From the NCBI RefSeq assembly GCF_035918155.1, contig NZ_CP109327.1, positions 4,774,001 through 4,838,000 on the forward strand: a DNA stretch of 64,000 nucleotides, given 5' to 3'. How positions within the stretch are numbered: the first letter of the stretch is position 1; the number at the start of each line of letters is the position of its first letter. The notes below the pieces were generated by a model that was not told the origin of the DNA, ran no database searches, and saw nothing but the letters and a program-made list of their open reading frames with translations. This DNA is from Streptomyces sp. NBC_01591. Lineage in GTDB: Bacteria > Actinomycetota > Actinomycetes > Streptomycetales > Streptomycetaceae. Both the position numbers and the translations under genes were made by a program. Shown here in pieces: positions 44,781 through 53,602 of the stretch.

Positions 44781-45410
44781 CTACGGCAGCAGCCGCTGCT
44801 CCTTCGCGACGGCGACGGCGCCCGCGCGGGTGTCGACGCCGAGCTTGTCGTAGATCCGGCCGAGGTGGGTCTTGACCGTGGCCTCGCTGATGAACAGGGC
44901 GCGGGCGATGTCGCGGTTGCCCAGGCCCTGGGAGAGCTGAGCCAGGATGTCGAGCTCGCGGTCGGTGAGGGTGGGCAGGGGCTTGCGCATCCGGGCCATG
45001 ACGCGGCTGGCCACCGGCGGGGAGAGCGTCGTACGGCCCTGGGCGGCCGAGCGGATCGCGGCGAAGAGTTCCTCGGGGCGCTCGGCCTTCAGCAGATAGC
45101 CGGTGGCGCCCGCCTCGATGGCCCGGGTGATGTCGGCGTCCGTGTCGTACGTGGTGAGGACCAGCACATGGACACCGGTGGCGGCGATGCGGCGGGTGGC
45201 CTCGACGCCGTCGATGCCCTCGCCGAGCTGGAGGTCCATCAGGACGACGTCCGGGGTGAGCTTGGCGGCCAGGGCGACCGCCTCCTCGCCGCTGCCGGCC
45301 TCGCCGACGACCTCGATGTCCGGTTCGCTGCCGAGGAGGGCGAGCAGACCGGCGCGTACGACGACATGATCGTCGCAGAGCAGGATGCGTACGGGCGACG
45401 TCGCGGTCAT
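44781..45410 (-). CDS. senR: NarL/LuxR-type response regulator (SenR-like)
   Basis: 209 residues. The receiver has the acidic pair in ILLCDDHVVVRAG, phospho-Asp59 in DVVLMDLQLG, Thr in VLVLTTYDTD and Lys in GYLLKAERPEEL. The C-terminal LuxR HTH is LTDRELDILAQLSQGLGNRD, then IARALFISEATVKTHLGRIY. In S. reticuli SenR activates hbpS, furS-cpeB and related redox genes. The start overlaps the stop of the kinase gene by ATGA. The assignment rests on the kinase-regulator pair facing hbpS. Confidence 0.85.
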   Translation of the reverse strand: MTATSPVRILLCDDHVVVRAGLLALLGSEPDIEVVGEAGSGEEAVALAAKLTPDVVLMDLQLGEGIDGVEATRRIAATGVHVLVLTTYDTDADITRAIEAGATGYLLKAERPEELFAAIRSAAQGRTTLSPPVASRVMARMRKPLPTLTDRELDILAQLSQGLGNRDIARALFISEATVKTHLGRIYDKLGVDTRAGAVAVAKEQRLLP

Positions 45411-46768
45411 GCGAGGTCCTCCGGGGTGGGTGGCGGGGCGGCGGGGGTGAGGGGGACGGCGGCGGACAGCACCGTACCCTCACCCGGTACCGACTCGATC
45501 GTCAGCGTGCCGCCGAGCTGGTGCAGCCGGGCCCGGATCGCGGGCAGCCCGTGACCGCGCACACTGCCGGTGACCCGGGTGGCCCCGGTGCGTTCGGCCG
45601 GTGTGAAGCCCTGCCCGTTGTCGGCGATGTCCAGGACGACCCGGTCGTCGAGGTGGGTCAGCGTCAGCGCCGCCTCCGTCGCGTTCGCGTGCTCCTTCAC
45701 ATTGGCCAGTGCGCCCTGCGCGATGCGCAGCAGCGCGGACTGCACCCGGTCGGGCAGCGCGGTGTGCGGCTCACCCTCCACATGGCAGCGGACGGTGAGC
45801 CGCCCCTGCCCCTGGGCCGTCTCACGGGTGGCCAGTGCGTACAGGGCCGCCTCCAGGCCGCCGCCCTCCGCGAGATCGGCCGGCGCCAGGTCGTGGACGA
45901 AGCGGCGGGCCTCGGCGAGGTTGCGTTCCGCGATGCCGGTGGCCGTACGGACGTGGCTGCGGGCGGTCGCCGGGTCGGCGTCCCAGGTGCGGTCGGCGGC
46001 CTGGAGCAGCATCTGCTGGCTGGAGAGGCCCTGCGCGAGGGTGTCGTGGATCTCCATGGAGAGCCGCTGGCGTTCGGCGAGGGTTCCCTCGCGGCGTTCG
46101 GTGGCGGCCAGTTCGCGGCGGGTGCGCAGCAGGTCGTCGATGAGTTCGCCCTGCCGCTCGGACAGCTCGCGCTGACGTGCGGCCTGACGCTGCATATGGA
46201 CGAAGACCGCCGTCGCGACCGCGGCCACGGCGGGCGGGGCGAGCACCAGATTCGGGTCGAAGCCCTTGGCCAGCCGCAGTTGCGCGGCGACGACGAACAG
46301 CGTGAGCAGGGCGACGAGCGCGAGCGCGGCGCGCGGCGGGAGGATGCGCAGCCCGGTGAAGAAGAGCGGCACTGCGCACCACGCGAAGCTCGGCGCGAGG
46401 ACGACCAGCACCATCCACACGGTGACCAGCACCCCCAGCCACACCAGGGAGCGAGGTGTCGGACGCGAGCCGAGCACCGGCCCGACCACGTACAGCACGG
46501 CGGCGGCGACGGAGAGCGCGATGATCCACGGGGCGCGGGCCTCGCCGGGGTGGCGCAGCAGGAAGCGGGTGAGCGAGGCTCCGAGCAGCAGGAAGAACGC
46601 GGCGTGCATCAGGAACGTGAGCCACCGGGCGTCCGGGGCGCCGGCCCTGTCCGAGGCGGCGCCGGCCGTCCGCCCCGCGGTGGAGAGGTTCGCTCTCCGT
46701 CCCGCGCCGGGGTCGCCGGCCGTTCTTCCCGTGCCGGTGCCGGGTGCCGATCGGGTTCGGTGCTTCAC
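45407..46768 (-). CDS. senS: Sensor histidine kinase, SenS-like
   Basis: 453 residues from a GTG at 46768 with GAGAGG seven bases upstream. Five membrane segments lie at about residues 50-170 (WLTFLMHAAFFLLLGASLTR, PWIIALSVAAAVLYVVGPVL, then three more). HisKA_3 has the phospho-His in RLSMEIHDTLAQGLSSQQML. HATPase_c has NVKEHANATEAALTLTHL, LDIADNGQGFTPAER and GHGLPAIRARLHQLGGTL. In S. reticuli SenS interacts with extracellular HbpS and responds to iron, heme and oxidative stress. The divergent neighbour here is an HbpS homologue, as expected. Confidence 0.87.
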   Translation of the reverse strand: MKHRTRSAPGTGTGRTAGDPGAGRRANLSTAGRTAGAASDRAGAPDARWLTFLMHAAFFLLLGASLTRFLLRHPGEARAPWIIALSVAAAVLYVVGPVLGSRPTPRSLVWLGVLVTVWMVLVVLAPSFAWCAVPLFFTGLRILPPRAALALVALLTLFVVAAQLRLAKGFDPNLVLAPPAVAAVATAVFVHMQRQAARQRELSERQGELIDDLLRTRRELAATERREGTLAERQRLSMEIHDTLAQGLSSQQMLLQAADRTWDADPATARSHVRTATGIAERNLAEARRFVHDLAPADLAEGGGLEAALYALATRETAQGQGRLTVRCHVEGEPHTALPDRVQSALLRIAQGALANVKEHANATEAALTLTHLDDRVVLDIADNGQGFTPAERTGATRVTGSVRGHGLPAIRARLHQLGGTLTIESVPGEGTVLSAAVPLTPAAPPPTPEDLA

Positions 46769-46992
46769 CTCGTACCTCTCGCTCCTCACCGTCAGCGGCG
46801 CCGCTGAGCTGCACGGATACAACCATGGTCACCCCGGATGACCACCCCCGCATCGACCGATCGGCTGATGGGGCCGTCGACCGTCCCGCGTGCGGCGTCG
46901 AGCCGGTCCGTCGACCGTGCGGTGCGGGCGGCGGCCGGAGGATCGATGGCAGAGCCGAACACGCTCACCCACCGCTGCTGAGGAGTCCCACC

Positions 46993-47550
46993 ATGAAGAA
47001 GCTGTCGCTGCGCACCCGTGTCCTGACCGGTGCCGCTGTCGTCGCCGCCATCGGCGCCGGGACCTTCGGCGCGATGTCCGCCAGCGCCTCCACCCCGGCC
47101 GCCGCCCCCGCCGCCGTCGTCAAGGCCGACGCCGCGAACGACAACCTTCAGCAGACCACCCACCTGACCGTGGCCGCCGCCACCAGGGCCGCCCAGGCGA
47201 CCCTCGACGCCGCGAAGAAGGAGAACCAGCGGGTCTCCGTCGCCGTCGTCGACCGCAACGGCAACACCATCGTCACCCTGCGCGGCGACGGTGCCGGCCC
47301 GCAGGCCTACGAGTCGGCCGTGAAGAAGGCGTACACCGCCGTCGCCTGGAACGCCCCCACCTCCGAGCTCGCCAAGCGCCTGACGAACGCCCCCACCCTG
47401 AAGGACATCCCCGGCACCCTCTTCCTCGCCGGCGGCGCCCCGGTCGCGGTCAAGGGCGCCCCGATCGCGGGCATCGGCGTCGCCGGCGCCCCGTCCGGCG
47501 ACCTCGACGAGAAGTTCGCCCAGGCCGGCGTGGCCGCGCTCAACAACTAA
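46993..47550 (+). CDS. hbpS: Exported heme-binding protein HbpS (GlcG/HbpS family)
   Basis: 185 residues. Signal peptide LRTRVLTGAAVVAAIGAGTF with cleavage after SASA, then an Ala/Pro linker and the GlcG/HbpS domain: LTVAAATRAAQATLDAAKKE, NQRVSVAVVDRNGNTIVTLR, GPQAYESAVKKAYTAVAWNA, and GIGVAGAPSGDLDEKFAQAG. HbpS binds heme and iron outside the cell and modulates SenS. It diverges from senS (about 225 bases between starts). The stop codon overlaps by one base the edge of the MITE-like element, which may now supply its transcription terminator. Confidence 0.88.
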   Translation: MKKLSLRTRVLTGAAVVAAIGAGTFGAMSASASTPAAAPAAVVKADAANDNLQQTTHLTVAAATRAAQATLDAAKKENQRVSVAVVDRNGNTIVTLRGDGAGPQAYESAVKKAYTAVAWNAPTSELAKRLTNAPTLKDIPGTLFLAGGAPVAVKGAPIAGIGVAGAPSGDLDEKFAQAGVAALNN

Positions 47551-47709
47551 GACCGACCGGCAATTGGGGGGCGGCGTCGCGGGGCTGGGTGCGCGCATCT
47601 GCCGCGTTGTCGTCAATCACCATGGCTCCGCCATGCCTCAATCCTCCGCCTTGCAGCTGCACGCGCCCAGCCCCGCTCCTTCTCCCACCCCCCAATTGCC
47701 GGTCGGTCT
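47550..47709. mobile_element. 160-bp MITE-like element with 22-bp perfect terminal inverted repeats
   Basis: The ends are AGACCGACCGGCAATTGG followed by GGGG (47550-47571) and the exact reverse complement (47688-47709). Inside lie sub-terminal repeats GCGGGGCTGGG (from 47579) and CCCAGCCCCGC (ending 47675), and a small CATGGC-TCC-GCCATG hairpin (47621-47635). CTAAG occurs directly at both borders (47547-47551 and 47708-47712), compatible with target duplication. No coding capacity. It sits exactly on the stop codon of hbpS. It could move with a transposase in trans or act as a long bidirectional terminator. Confidence 0.65.
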
Positions 47710-47742
47710 AAGCACCGGGCACGCCCAGCAGGAGGAGTAGGA

Positions 47743-47796
47743 CATGAACGCCCTCGATCGACAACTGCTCGACGCCGCACGCACCGGCGACAGGTG
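47743..47796 (+). pseudogene. Remnant of an ankyrin-repeat gene start
   Basis: ATG to TGA encodes only MNALDRQLLDAARTGDR. This is the typical beginning of small ankyrin-repeat proteins, whose next residues would be the first repeat. Here the stop follows immediately, overlapping the start of the next gene (GTGA). A GGAGGAG ribosome binding site is retained. The rest of the gene has been lost. Confidence 0.5.
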
Positions 47797-48945
47797 AACG
47801 TGCGCCGCGCGGTGGTGGCCCTCGTTGCGGCGACGGCCCTCGCGGGCTGTGCGGGCGGTACGCAGGCCGCCCCGACCGCGACCCGTACGCCGGGCAGTGC
47901 ACCGGCCGGTCAGGCCGCCCCGTCGCCGCCCCCTCCGCGGGGAAGGCCGGCCGGGCCACCCCGCACGGCACGCTCCTCGTCGCCGACTTCGGCGGCGACA
48001 CCGTGACGTTCGTCGACCCGGATCCCGGCCACGACCGGCACACGCTCGGCTCCGTCGAGGTCGGAACCGCCCCCTACGGCCTCGTCGTCGACGACGACGG
48101 GCTGGCCTGGGTGGCGACCGCCGAGGGCGTCGCGGTCGTCGACACGCGCGACCCGCACCAGCCTCGCCCGGATCCCGTACGAGACAGGGACCGGCCCTGT
48201 CACGACCGGCGAGTACCGGGGCGGTGGCATGGGGATCGCGCTGGCCCCCGACGGCCGGCACGTCTACGTCGGCGTCAATGTGCCCGGCCGCAACGGTGTG
48301 CTGGAGATCGTCGACACCGCGACCCGCAAGGTGACCGGCACGGTTCCGGTCGGCCGCCGCCCCTTCGACGTGGACGTCTCGCCGGACGGCAAGGAGGTGT
48401 ACGCCACCGGCCACGACTCCTTCGACGTCACGGCCGTGAACACGGCCAGCCGCAGGACGCGGCGCTTCGAGGTCGCCCCGTACGGCACCGAGGGCGGCCT
48501 CGGCTCCTGGCTGAAGCCGCACTACGCCGTCGTACGCCCTGCGGACGGCAAGCTGCTGCTGCCGTTCGAGGGCGAACGGCTCGTCGTCCTCGATCCGCGC
48601 ACCGGCAGGAGCACCATCGAGCCGATGACCGCCAACACCCACCAGCACGGCGCGACGCTCGCCCCCGACGGCACCCTGCTCGTCGTCGGCACCGGCCCGA
48701 TCCTCTCCGACGACAAGGGCCCGTCGCTGACCATCCGCACCCCCGAAGGCTCCGAGCGCGTCGTGCCGCCGGACGGGCCGCACGAGGACGTGACGGTGTC
48801 CGGCGACGGCCGTACGGCGTACGTCACCGAGGGCTTCACCCGCGACGGGTACGGCAACGGCATCACCGTCGTCGATCTCACGGGCAGGAAGCGGCCGTTC
48901 GAGGTGGCTGCCGGCGCCCGCCCCCTGGGGATCGCATTCCTCTGA
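47794..48945 (+). pseudogene. Frameshifted YncE-like beta-propeller lipoprotein
   Basis: Three consecutive pieces belong to one protein. Piece 1 (GTG at 47794, frame 1) has a lipobox signal RRAVVALVAATALAGC. Piece 2 (about 47935-48165, another frame) reads TPHGTLLVADFGGDTVTFVD and TAPYGLVVDDDGLAWVATAE. Piece 3 (from about 48165, back in frame 1) reads GIALAPDGRHVYVGVNVPGR and later propeller blades to the stop at 48943-48945. Two compensating shifts therefore interrupt the gene. Sequencing errors in these GC runs are an alternative. The intact form would be an extracellular seven-bladed propeller. Confidence 0.65.
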
Positions 48946-49002
48946 GCCGATATCCCGCGAGCCGATGCCCACGAGCCGATGTCTCGTGAGCCGATATCCC
49001 GT
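48944..49002 (+). repeat. Four tandem copies of a 14-15-bp repeat
   Basis: GAGCCGATATCCCGC, GAGCCGATGCCCAC, GAGCCGATGTCTCGT and GAGCCGATATCCCGT follow each other without gap. They begin on the stop codon of the propeller gene and end 32 bases before the M1 peptidase gene. Consensus GAGCCGATRTCYCGY. Confidence 0.8.
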
Positions 49003-49034
49003 CAATCGGACATTCCGCGCCTAGGATTGCCGCT

Positions 49035-50444
49035 GTGGATCAGCGAACACCTGTACGCCGCACGGCATGCGCCGCCGCTCTCGTCCTGCTGGTGCTGACG
49101 ACGTCCAACGGCTGCACCGGCGGTGTCGAGGGCAGGCCCGGCGCCGCCGGCCTGCGCGATCCGTACTTCCCGAAGCTCGGCAACGGCGGCTACGACGTCA
49201 CGCACTACGACCTCGCACTCGACGTCGACCCCGCCGCCCACCGGCTGCGCGGCACCGCCACGATCACCGCGCGCGCCACCCAGGACCTCAGCGCCTTCAA
49301 CCTCGATCTCGACGGACTCACCGTGGACTCCGCGACCGTCGAGGGCCGCCCCGCCGCCGTCAACCGGGCGGGGCACGAGCTGACGCTGCGTCCCGACGCC
49401 GAGGTCATGAGCCGCCTGCGCAAGGGCAGGACGTTCCGTACGGTCGTCCGCTACTCGGGTTCCCCGCGGACCCTCACCGATTCCGACGGGTCCGAGGAGG
49501 GCTGGCTGAGGACCGCGGACGGTTCGGTCGCGCTCGGCGAACCGACCGGCTCGATGGCCTGGTTCCCCGGCAACAACCACCCGAGCGACAAGGCGTCGTA
49601 CGACATCGCCGTCACCGTCCCCAAGGGGCTGACGGCGGTGTCCAACGGCGAGCCGGCCTCCCGCAGCACCTCGGGCGGTACCACCACGTACCGCTGGCAC
49701 ACCGCCGAACCGATGGCGAGCTATCTGGCGACCGTCGCCATCGGCCGCTTCGACACGAAGGCGTCGACGACCCCGGACGGCATCAAGGTGTTCACCGCCG
49801 CGGACACGACCGTGGCGGCGGACAGCGCACGGATCCTCGCCCGGATCCCCGAGGTCGTGAAGTGGGGGGCGGAGCGGTTCGGCCCGTACCCCTTCTCCGC
49901 CACGGGCGCGATCGTCGAGCGCCCCGGGGACGCCGGCTACGCCCTGGAGACCCAGGACCGGCCCGTCTTCCCCGGCCCGCCGGACACCGGGCTCCTCGTC
50001 CACGAGATGGCCCACCAGTGGTTCGGGGACTCCGTCACTCCCGAGAGCTGGCGGGACATGTGGCTCAACGAGGGCTTCGCGACCTACGCGGAGTGGCTGT
50101 GGGAGGACGACAAGGACGGCAGCCCGGTCCAGGACCGGTTCGACGCCGCCTTCGAGGACGACGACAACTGGGCCTTCCCGCCGGCCGATCCGCCGACGGC
50201 CGCGGACATCTCGCAGGCGCCGGTGTACGGGCGCGGGGCGATGGTCATCCACAGGATCCGGCAGGCTGTGGACGACGACCGGCGTTTCTTCGCACTCGTC
50301 AGGGGCTGGACGAAGGCCCACCGGCACGGCAACGCGTCGACCGCCGACTTCACCGCCTATGTGGAGAAGACGACCGGTCAGGACCTGACGGAGCTGTGGA
50401 ACACCTGGCTGTACGGCAGGAGCCGGCCCGCCTCGAAGGGCTGA
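49035..50444 (+). CDS. M1-family zinc metallopeptidase, lipoprotein
   Basis: 469 residues from a GTG. Signal peptide with lipobox TTSNGC near residue 27. The N-terminal beta-domain (YDVTHYDLALDVDPAAHRLR) is typical of M1. Catalytic zinc motif: His323 and His327 in LVHEMAHQWFGD, and Glu346 in MWLNEGFATYAEWLWE. The substrate-anchoring GAMEN motif is replaced by YALETQD, seen in short bacterial M1 members. It lacks the C-terminal HEAT domain of aminopeptidase N and should act outside the cell as a peptidase of small peptides. Confidence 0.88.
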   Translation: MDQRTPVRRTACAAALVLLVLTTSNGCTGGVEGRPGAAGLRDPYFPKLGNGGYDVTHYDLALDVDPAAHRLRGTATITARATQDLSAFNLDLDGLTVDSATVEGRPAAVNRAGHELTLRPDAEVMSRLRKGRTFRTVVRYSGSPRTLTDSDGSEEGWLRTADGSVALGEPTGSMAWFPGNNHPSDKASYDIAVTVPKGLTAVSNGEPASRSTSGGTTTYRWHTAEPMASYLATVAIGRFDTKASTTPDGIKVFTAADTTVAADSARILARIPEVVKWGAERFGPYPFSATGAIVERPGDAGYALETQDRPVFPGPPDTGLLVHEMAHQWFGDSVTPESWRDMWLNEGFATYAEWLWEDDKDGSPVQDRFDAAFEDDDNWAFPPADPPTAADISQAPVYGRGAMVIHRIRQAVDDDRRFFALVRGWTKAHRHGNASTADFTAYVEKTTGQDLTELWNTWLYGRSRPASKG

Positions 50445-50469
50445 CCGGCTCCCGGAGTACCTGGCCGAA

Positions 50470-52050
50470 CTACTTCACGTTGACGCCGCTCCAGGCCGCC
50501 GAGACGGCGGTGAGCTCGGCGCTGTCCGCCCCGTACAGGTCGGTCGCCGCCTTCTCGGTCGCCTCGCGGGCGCCCGCGTAGTCGGTGGACGACGTCATGT
50601 ACTCGGAGAGGGCCTTGTACCAGATCTGGACGGCCTTGTCCCGGCCGATGCCGGTGACGGTCGAGCCGTCGGAGGTCGGGGAGTCGTAGTCGACCCCGTT
50701 GATGGTCTTCGCGCCGCTGCCCTCGGACAGCAGGTAGAAGAAGTGGTTGGCGACACCGGAGGAGTAGTGCACGTCGAGGTCGCCGACGCTGCTGTCCCAG
50801 TAGTCGGCCGAGCCGCCGTCCTTGCTCGGCTTGTCCATGTAGCGCAGCGGGGTGCCGTCGCCGTTGATGTCGATCTTCTCGCCGATGAGGTAGTCGCCGA
50901 TGTCGGTGCTGTTGTCGGCGGCGAACTCGACCGAGGTGCCGAGGATGTCGCTGGTCGCCTCGTTCAGGCCGCCGGACTCGCCGAAGTAGTCGAGGTTGGC
51001 GGTGGACGAGGTCAGGCCGTGGCTCATCTCGTGGCCCGCGACGTCGAGGGCGGTCAGCGCGCTCTTGTTGTCGGCGCCGTCGCCGTACGTCATGCAGAAG
51101 CAGCTGTCGTCCCAGAAGGCGTTGACGTATCCGTCGCCGTAGTGGACCCGCGAGTACGCGGCCTTGCCGTCACCGGCGATGCCCTCGCGGCCGAACGCCG
51201 ACTTGTAGAAGTCCCAGGTCTGCGCGGCGCCGTAGGCGGCGTCCACGGCGGCGGTCTGGCGGTCGCCGCCGGTGCCGTCGCCCCAGGTGTCGTCGTCGTC
51301 CGTGACGAGGTCACCGGTGCCGCTCTCGCCCTGGTTCAGGTCGTACGTCTTGTGGCCGCCGCGGTCGCCGTCGGTCAGCTCGAAGCCGGAGCCGGACTCG
51401 GTGGTCGTCAGATCGACGTCGCCGCTGTACTGGCTGTGGCCGACGCCGGTCTCGACCGCCTCGTAGCTCTGGAGCTTCTTGCCGGTGATCGCGTCGGTGA
51501 TGGTGTGCACACGGCTCGGCGTGCCGTCCTTCTGCACGCCGGTCTTCACCGTCTCCAGGGCGAGGACGGGCTTGCCGGAGCCCGCCCAGATCACCTTGCG
51601 GGCGGCGGCCGCGGTCTTGATCTTCGGCGTCGTGGACGGCACGGATATCCGGGCCTTGGTCGCCTTGGTGACGCCCTTGAGCTTTCCGCCGCGGGCGGTG
51701 TGGGTGACGAGGTCGCCGCCGAGCACCGGCAGCCCGTCGTAGGTGCGCTCGTAGCGGGTGTGGACGGTGCCGTCGGCGTCCTTGATCACATCACGGACGA
51801 TCAGCTTCTCCTTGCCGCCGAGCCCGAGCGAGTCGGCGGTCGAAGAGGCGTCGCTCTGTGCGGACTTGATGGCGATGGTGCGCTGCGAGGCCTTGTTGGC
51901 GCCGAAGGGGACGACGCTGCGAGTGGCGGAGGGACCGTCATTGCCGTTGTCGGGCACGGCGTTTGCCGCACCGGTCTGCATGCCGACGGCGACCATCGCG
52001 GCCACGGCGGCCAGGGCTGCGGCGCGACGGGTGTTCATGTGGGGGGTCAT
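50470..52050 (-). CDS. Secreted M4-family (thermolysin-like) metallopeptidase
   Basis: 526 residues. Signal peptide RRAAALAAVAAMVAVGMQTG. FTP/PepSY-type propeptide to about residue 200 (HTRYERTYDGLPVLGGDLVT, then VHTITDAITGKKLQSYEAV). The catalytic domain has DVAGHEMSHGLTSSTANLDY (HExxH) and ESGGLNEATSDILGTSVEF with the third ligand Glu. VHYSSGVANHFFYLLSEGS carries the transition-state His. Two Cys in DDSCFCMTYGDG form a tight CxC pair, uncommon in M4 enzymes. The ATG at 52050 has GGAGAG upstream. It converges with the M1 gene. Confidence 0.93.
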   Translation of the reverse strand: MTPHMNTRRAAALAAVAAMVAVGMQTGAANAVPDNGNDGPSATRSVVPFGANKASQRTIAIKSAQSDASSTADSLGLGGKEKLIVRDVIKDADGTVHTRYERTYDGLPVLGGDLVTHTARGGKLKGVTKATKARISVPSTTPKIKTAAAARKVIWAGSGKPVLALETVKTGVQKDGTPSRVHTITDAITGKKLQSYEAVETGVGHSQYSGDVDLTTTESGSGFELTDGDRGGHKTYDLNQGESGTGDLVTDDDDTWGDGTGGDRQTAAVDAAYGAAQTWDFYKSAFGREGIAGDGKAAYSRVHYGDGYVNAFWDDSCFCMTYGDGADNKSALTALDVAGHEMSHGLTSSTANLDYFGESGGLNEATSDILGTSVEFAADNSTDIGDYLIGEKIDINGDGTPLRYMDKPSKDGGSADYWDSSVGDLDVHYSSGVANHFFYLLSEGSGAKTINGVDYDSPTSDGSTVTGIGRDKAVQIWYKALSEYMTSSTDYAGAREATEKAATDLYGADSAELTAVSAAWSGVNVK

Positions 52051-52299
52051 GCGCTCTCCGTTGCTCGTTCCGTGGGGGGTTACGAGCCGAGAGCGTGCCA
52101 CCGAATGACCAGCATTGACGGAGTACTAACAAATACCTCACATTTATTTGACCACTTCTTGTCCGAATGGAATACACATGTGTTCGTTAATCGGCGGGAG
52201 TTGGGGCTCGGTGCTCGGTGGCACCGCATACCGGACGCCGGGCACATGCCTCGGTCGCGCACACGCTCCGGTGGCGCGCATGCTTCCGGGCGCGCATGC

Positions 52300-52332
52300 A
52301 GAAGCCCCCGGCCGCAACGGCCGGGGGCTTCT
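52300..52332. terminator. Terminator behind the TerD gene
   Basis: AGAAGCCCCCGGCCG and CGGCCGGGGGCTTCT pair over CAA, 17 bases behind the TerD stop. The rest of the 299-base gap to the M4 gene holds only two direct copies of GCGCGCATGC (52275-52300) and the M4 promoter. Confidence 0.85.
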
Positions 52333-52349
52333 GTGGTCGTGCTCGTGCG

Positions 52350-52925
52350 TCAGAGGTTGACGCCGAAGTCCTGCGCGATGCCGCGCAGGCCGGAGGCGTA
52401 ACCCTGACCGACGGCGCGGAACTTCCACTCCGCGCCGTTGCGGTACAGCTCACCGAAGACCATGGCAGTCTCGGTGGCGGCGTCCTCGCTCAGGTCGTAG
52501 CGGGCGATCTCGGTGCCGCCGGCCTGGTTGAGGATGCGGATGAACGCGTTGCGCACCTGGCCGAAGTTCTGGCTGCGGGTCTCGGCGTCGTAGATCGAGA
52601 CCGGGAAGACGATCTTGTCGACGTCGGCCGGCAGACCCGCCAGGTTGACGTTGATCTGCTCGTCGTCGCCCTCGCCCTGGCCCGTGACGTTGTCACCGGT
52701 GTGGACGATGGTCTGGTCGGGCGTCGACTTGTTGTTGAAGAAGACGAAGTGGCCGTCGGAGACGACCTTCCCGGCCGGGTTGACCGCGATCGCCGAGGCG
52801 TCGAGGTCGAAGTCGGTGCCGGTGGTGGTGCGGACGTCCCAGCCGAGGCCGACCGTGACGGCGGTCAGGCCCGGGGCCTCCTTGGTGAGGGAGACGTTGC
52901 CGCCCTTGGACAGGCTTACAGCCAT
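52350..52925 (-). CDS. TerD-family calcium-binding stress protein
   Basis: 191 residues, the full TerD length. Calcium sites: [20 protein letters not shown] (GTDFDLD) and [20 protein letters not shown], then [19 protein letters not shown] (GDDE). [20 protein letters not shown] closes the double-sandwich fold. TerD proteins in Streptomyces respond to tellurite and calcium and affect differentiation. Several paralogues per genome are usual. The gene is monocistronic. Confidence 0.92.
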   Translation of the reverse strand: MAVSLSKGGNVSLTKEAPGLTAVTVGLGWDVRTTTGTDFDLDASAIAVNPAGKVVSDGHFVFFNNKSTPDQTIVHTGDNVTGQGEGDDEQINVNLAGLPADVDKIVFPVSIYDAETRSQNFGQVRNAFIRILNQAGGTEIARYDLSEDAATETAMVFGELYRNGAEWKFRAVGQGYASGLRGIAQDFGVNL

Positions 52926-53117
52926 GGGAAGTCCCTTTCATCGTCGATTGCGGGCTTCATGTCATCACGAAGCTACCGTCACAGGTCATAACGCGGACAA
53001 GGGACCAGGAGGTTCCTGATCCCTTTACTTTCTTTACCGAAGTCCCCCGGTCGGGCGGACGGCCTGTACGGCAAAAGAAGGTGACGAACACCCTCTGGTC
53101 CGGGGAACATGGGTGTC

Positions 53118-53543
53118 ATGTCCGGGCCCTATGTCATCCGCGGTTCGGTCTCCCTGCCGGAGGCCGAGCTCATGTGGCGTTTCTCGCGGTCCTCGGGACC
53201 CGGCGGTCAGCACGTCAACACCAGCGACTCCCAGGTGGAGCTCCGCTTCGACCTCGCGGCGACCGAGTCGCTCCCCGAGGTGTGGAAGGAGCGGGCGCTC
53301 CAGCGCCTGGAGAGCAGGCTGGTGGGCGGCGTGATCGCGGTACGGGCCTCCGAGCACCGCTCCCAGTGGCGCAACCGCGAGACGGCTCTCGTACGGCTCG
53401 CCTCCCTGCTCGCCGAGGCGACGGCGCCGCCCCCGAGGCCGCGCCGCAAGACCAGGATTCCGCGGGGCATCAACGAACGCCGGCTGCGTGAGAAGAAGCA
53501 GCGCGGCGAGACCAAGCGCGGCCGCTCCGGCCGCGACTGGTGA
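53118..53543 (+). CDS. arfB: Alternative ribosome-rescue factor ArfB (GGQ hydrolase)
   Basis: 141 residues. It releases peptidyl-tRNA on stalled ribosomes without a stop codon. Catalytic GGQ in FSRSSGPGGQHVNTSDSQVE (about residues 18-37). Basic C-terminal tail that enters the empty mRNA channel: RPRRKTRIPRGINERRLREK, then KQRGETKRGRSGRDW. The ATG at 53118 is used; an ATG at 53109 is possible. Confidence 0.9.
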   Translation: MSGPYVIRGSVSLPEAELMWRFSRSSGPGGQHVNTSDSQVELRFDLAATESLPEVWKERALQRLESRLVGGVIAVRASEHRSQWRNRETALVRLASLLAEATAPPPRPRRKTRIPRGINERRLREKKQRGETKRGRSGRDW

Positions 53544-53602
53544 CGGGCCGGGTCTTCACCCGGGCTCCGGGACCGGCCGTCCGGGGCGCGGCCCCGCCGT
53601 CC

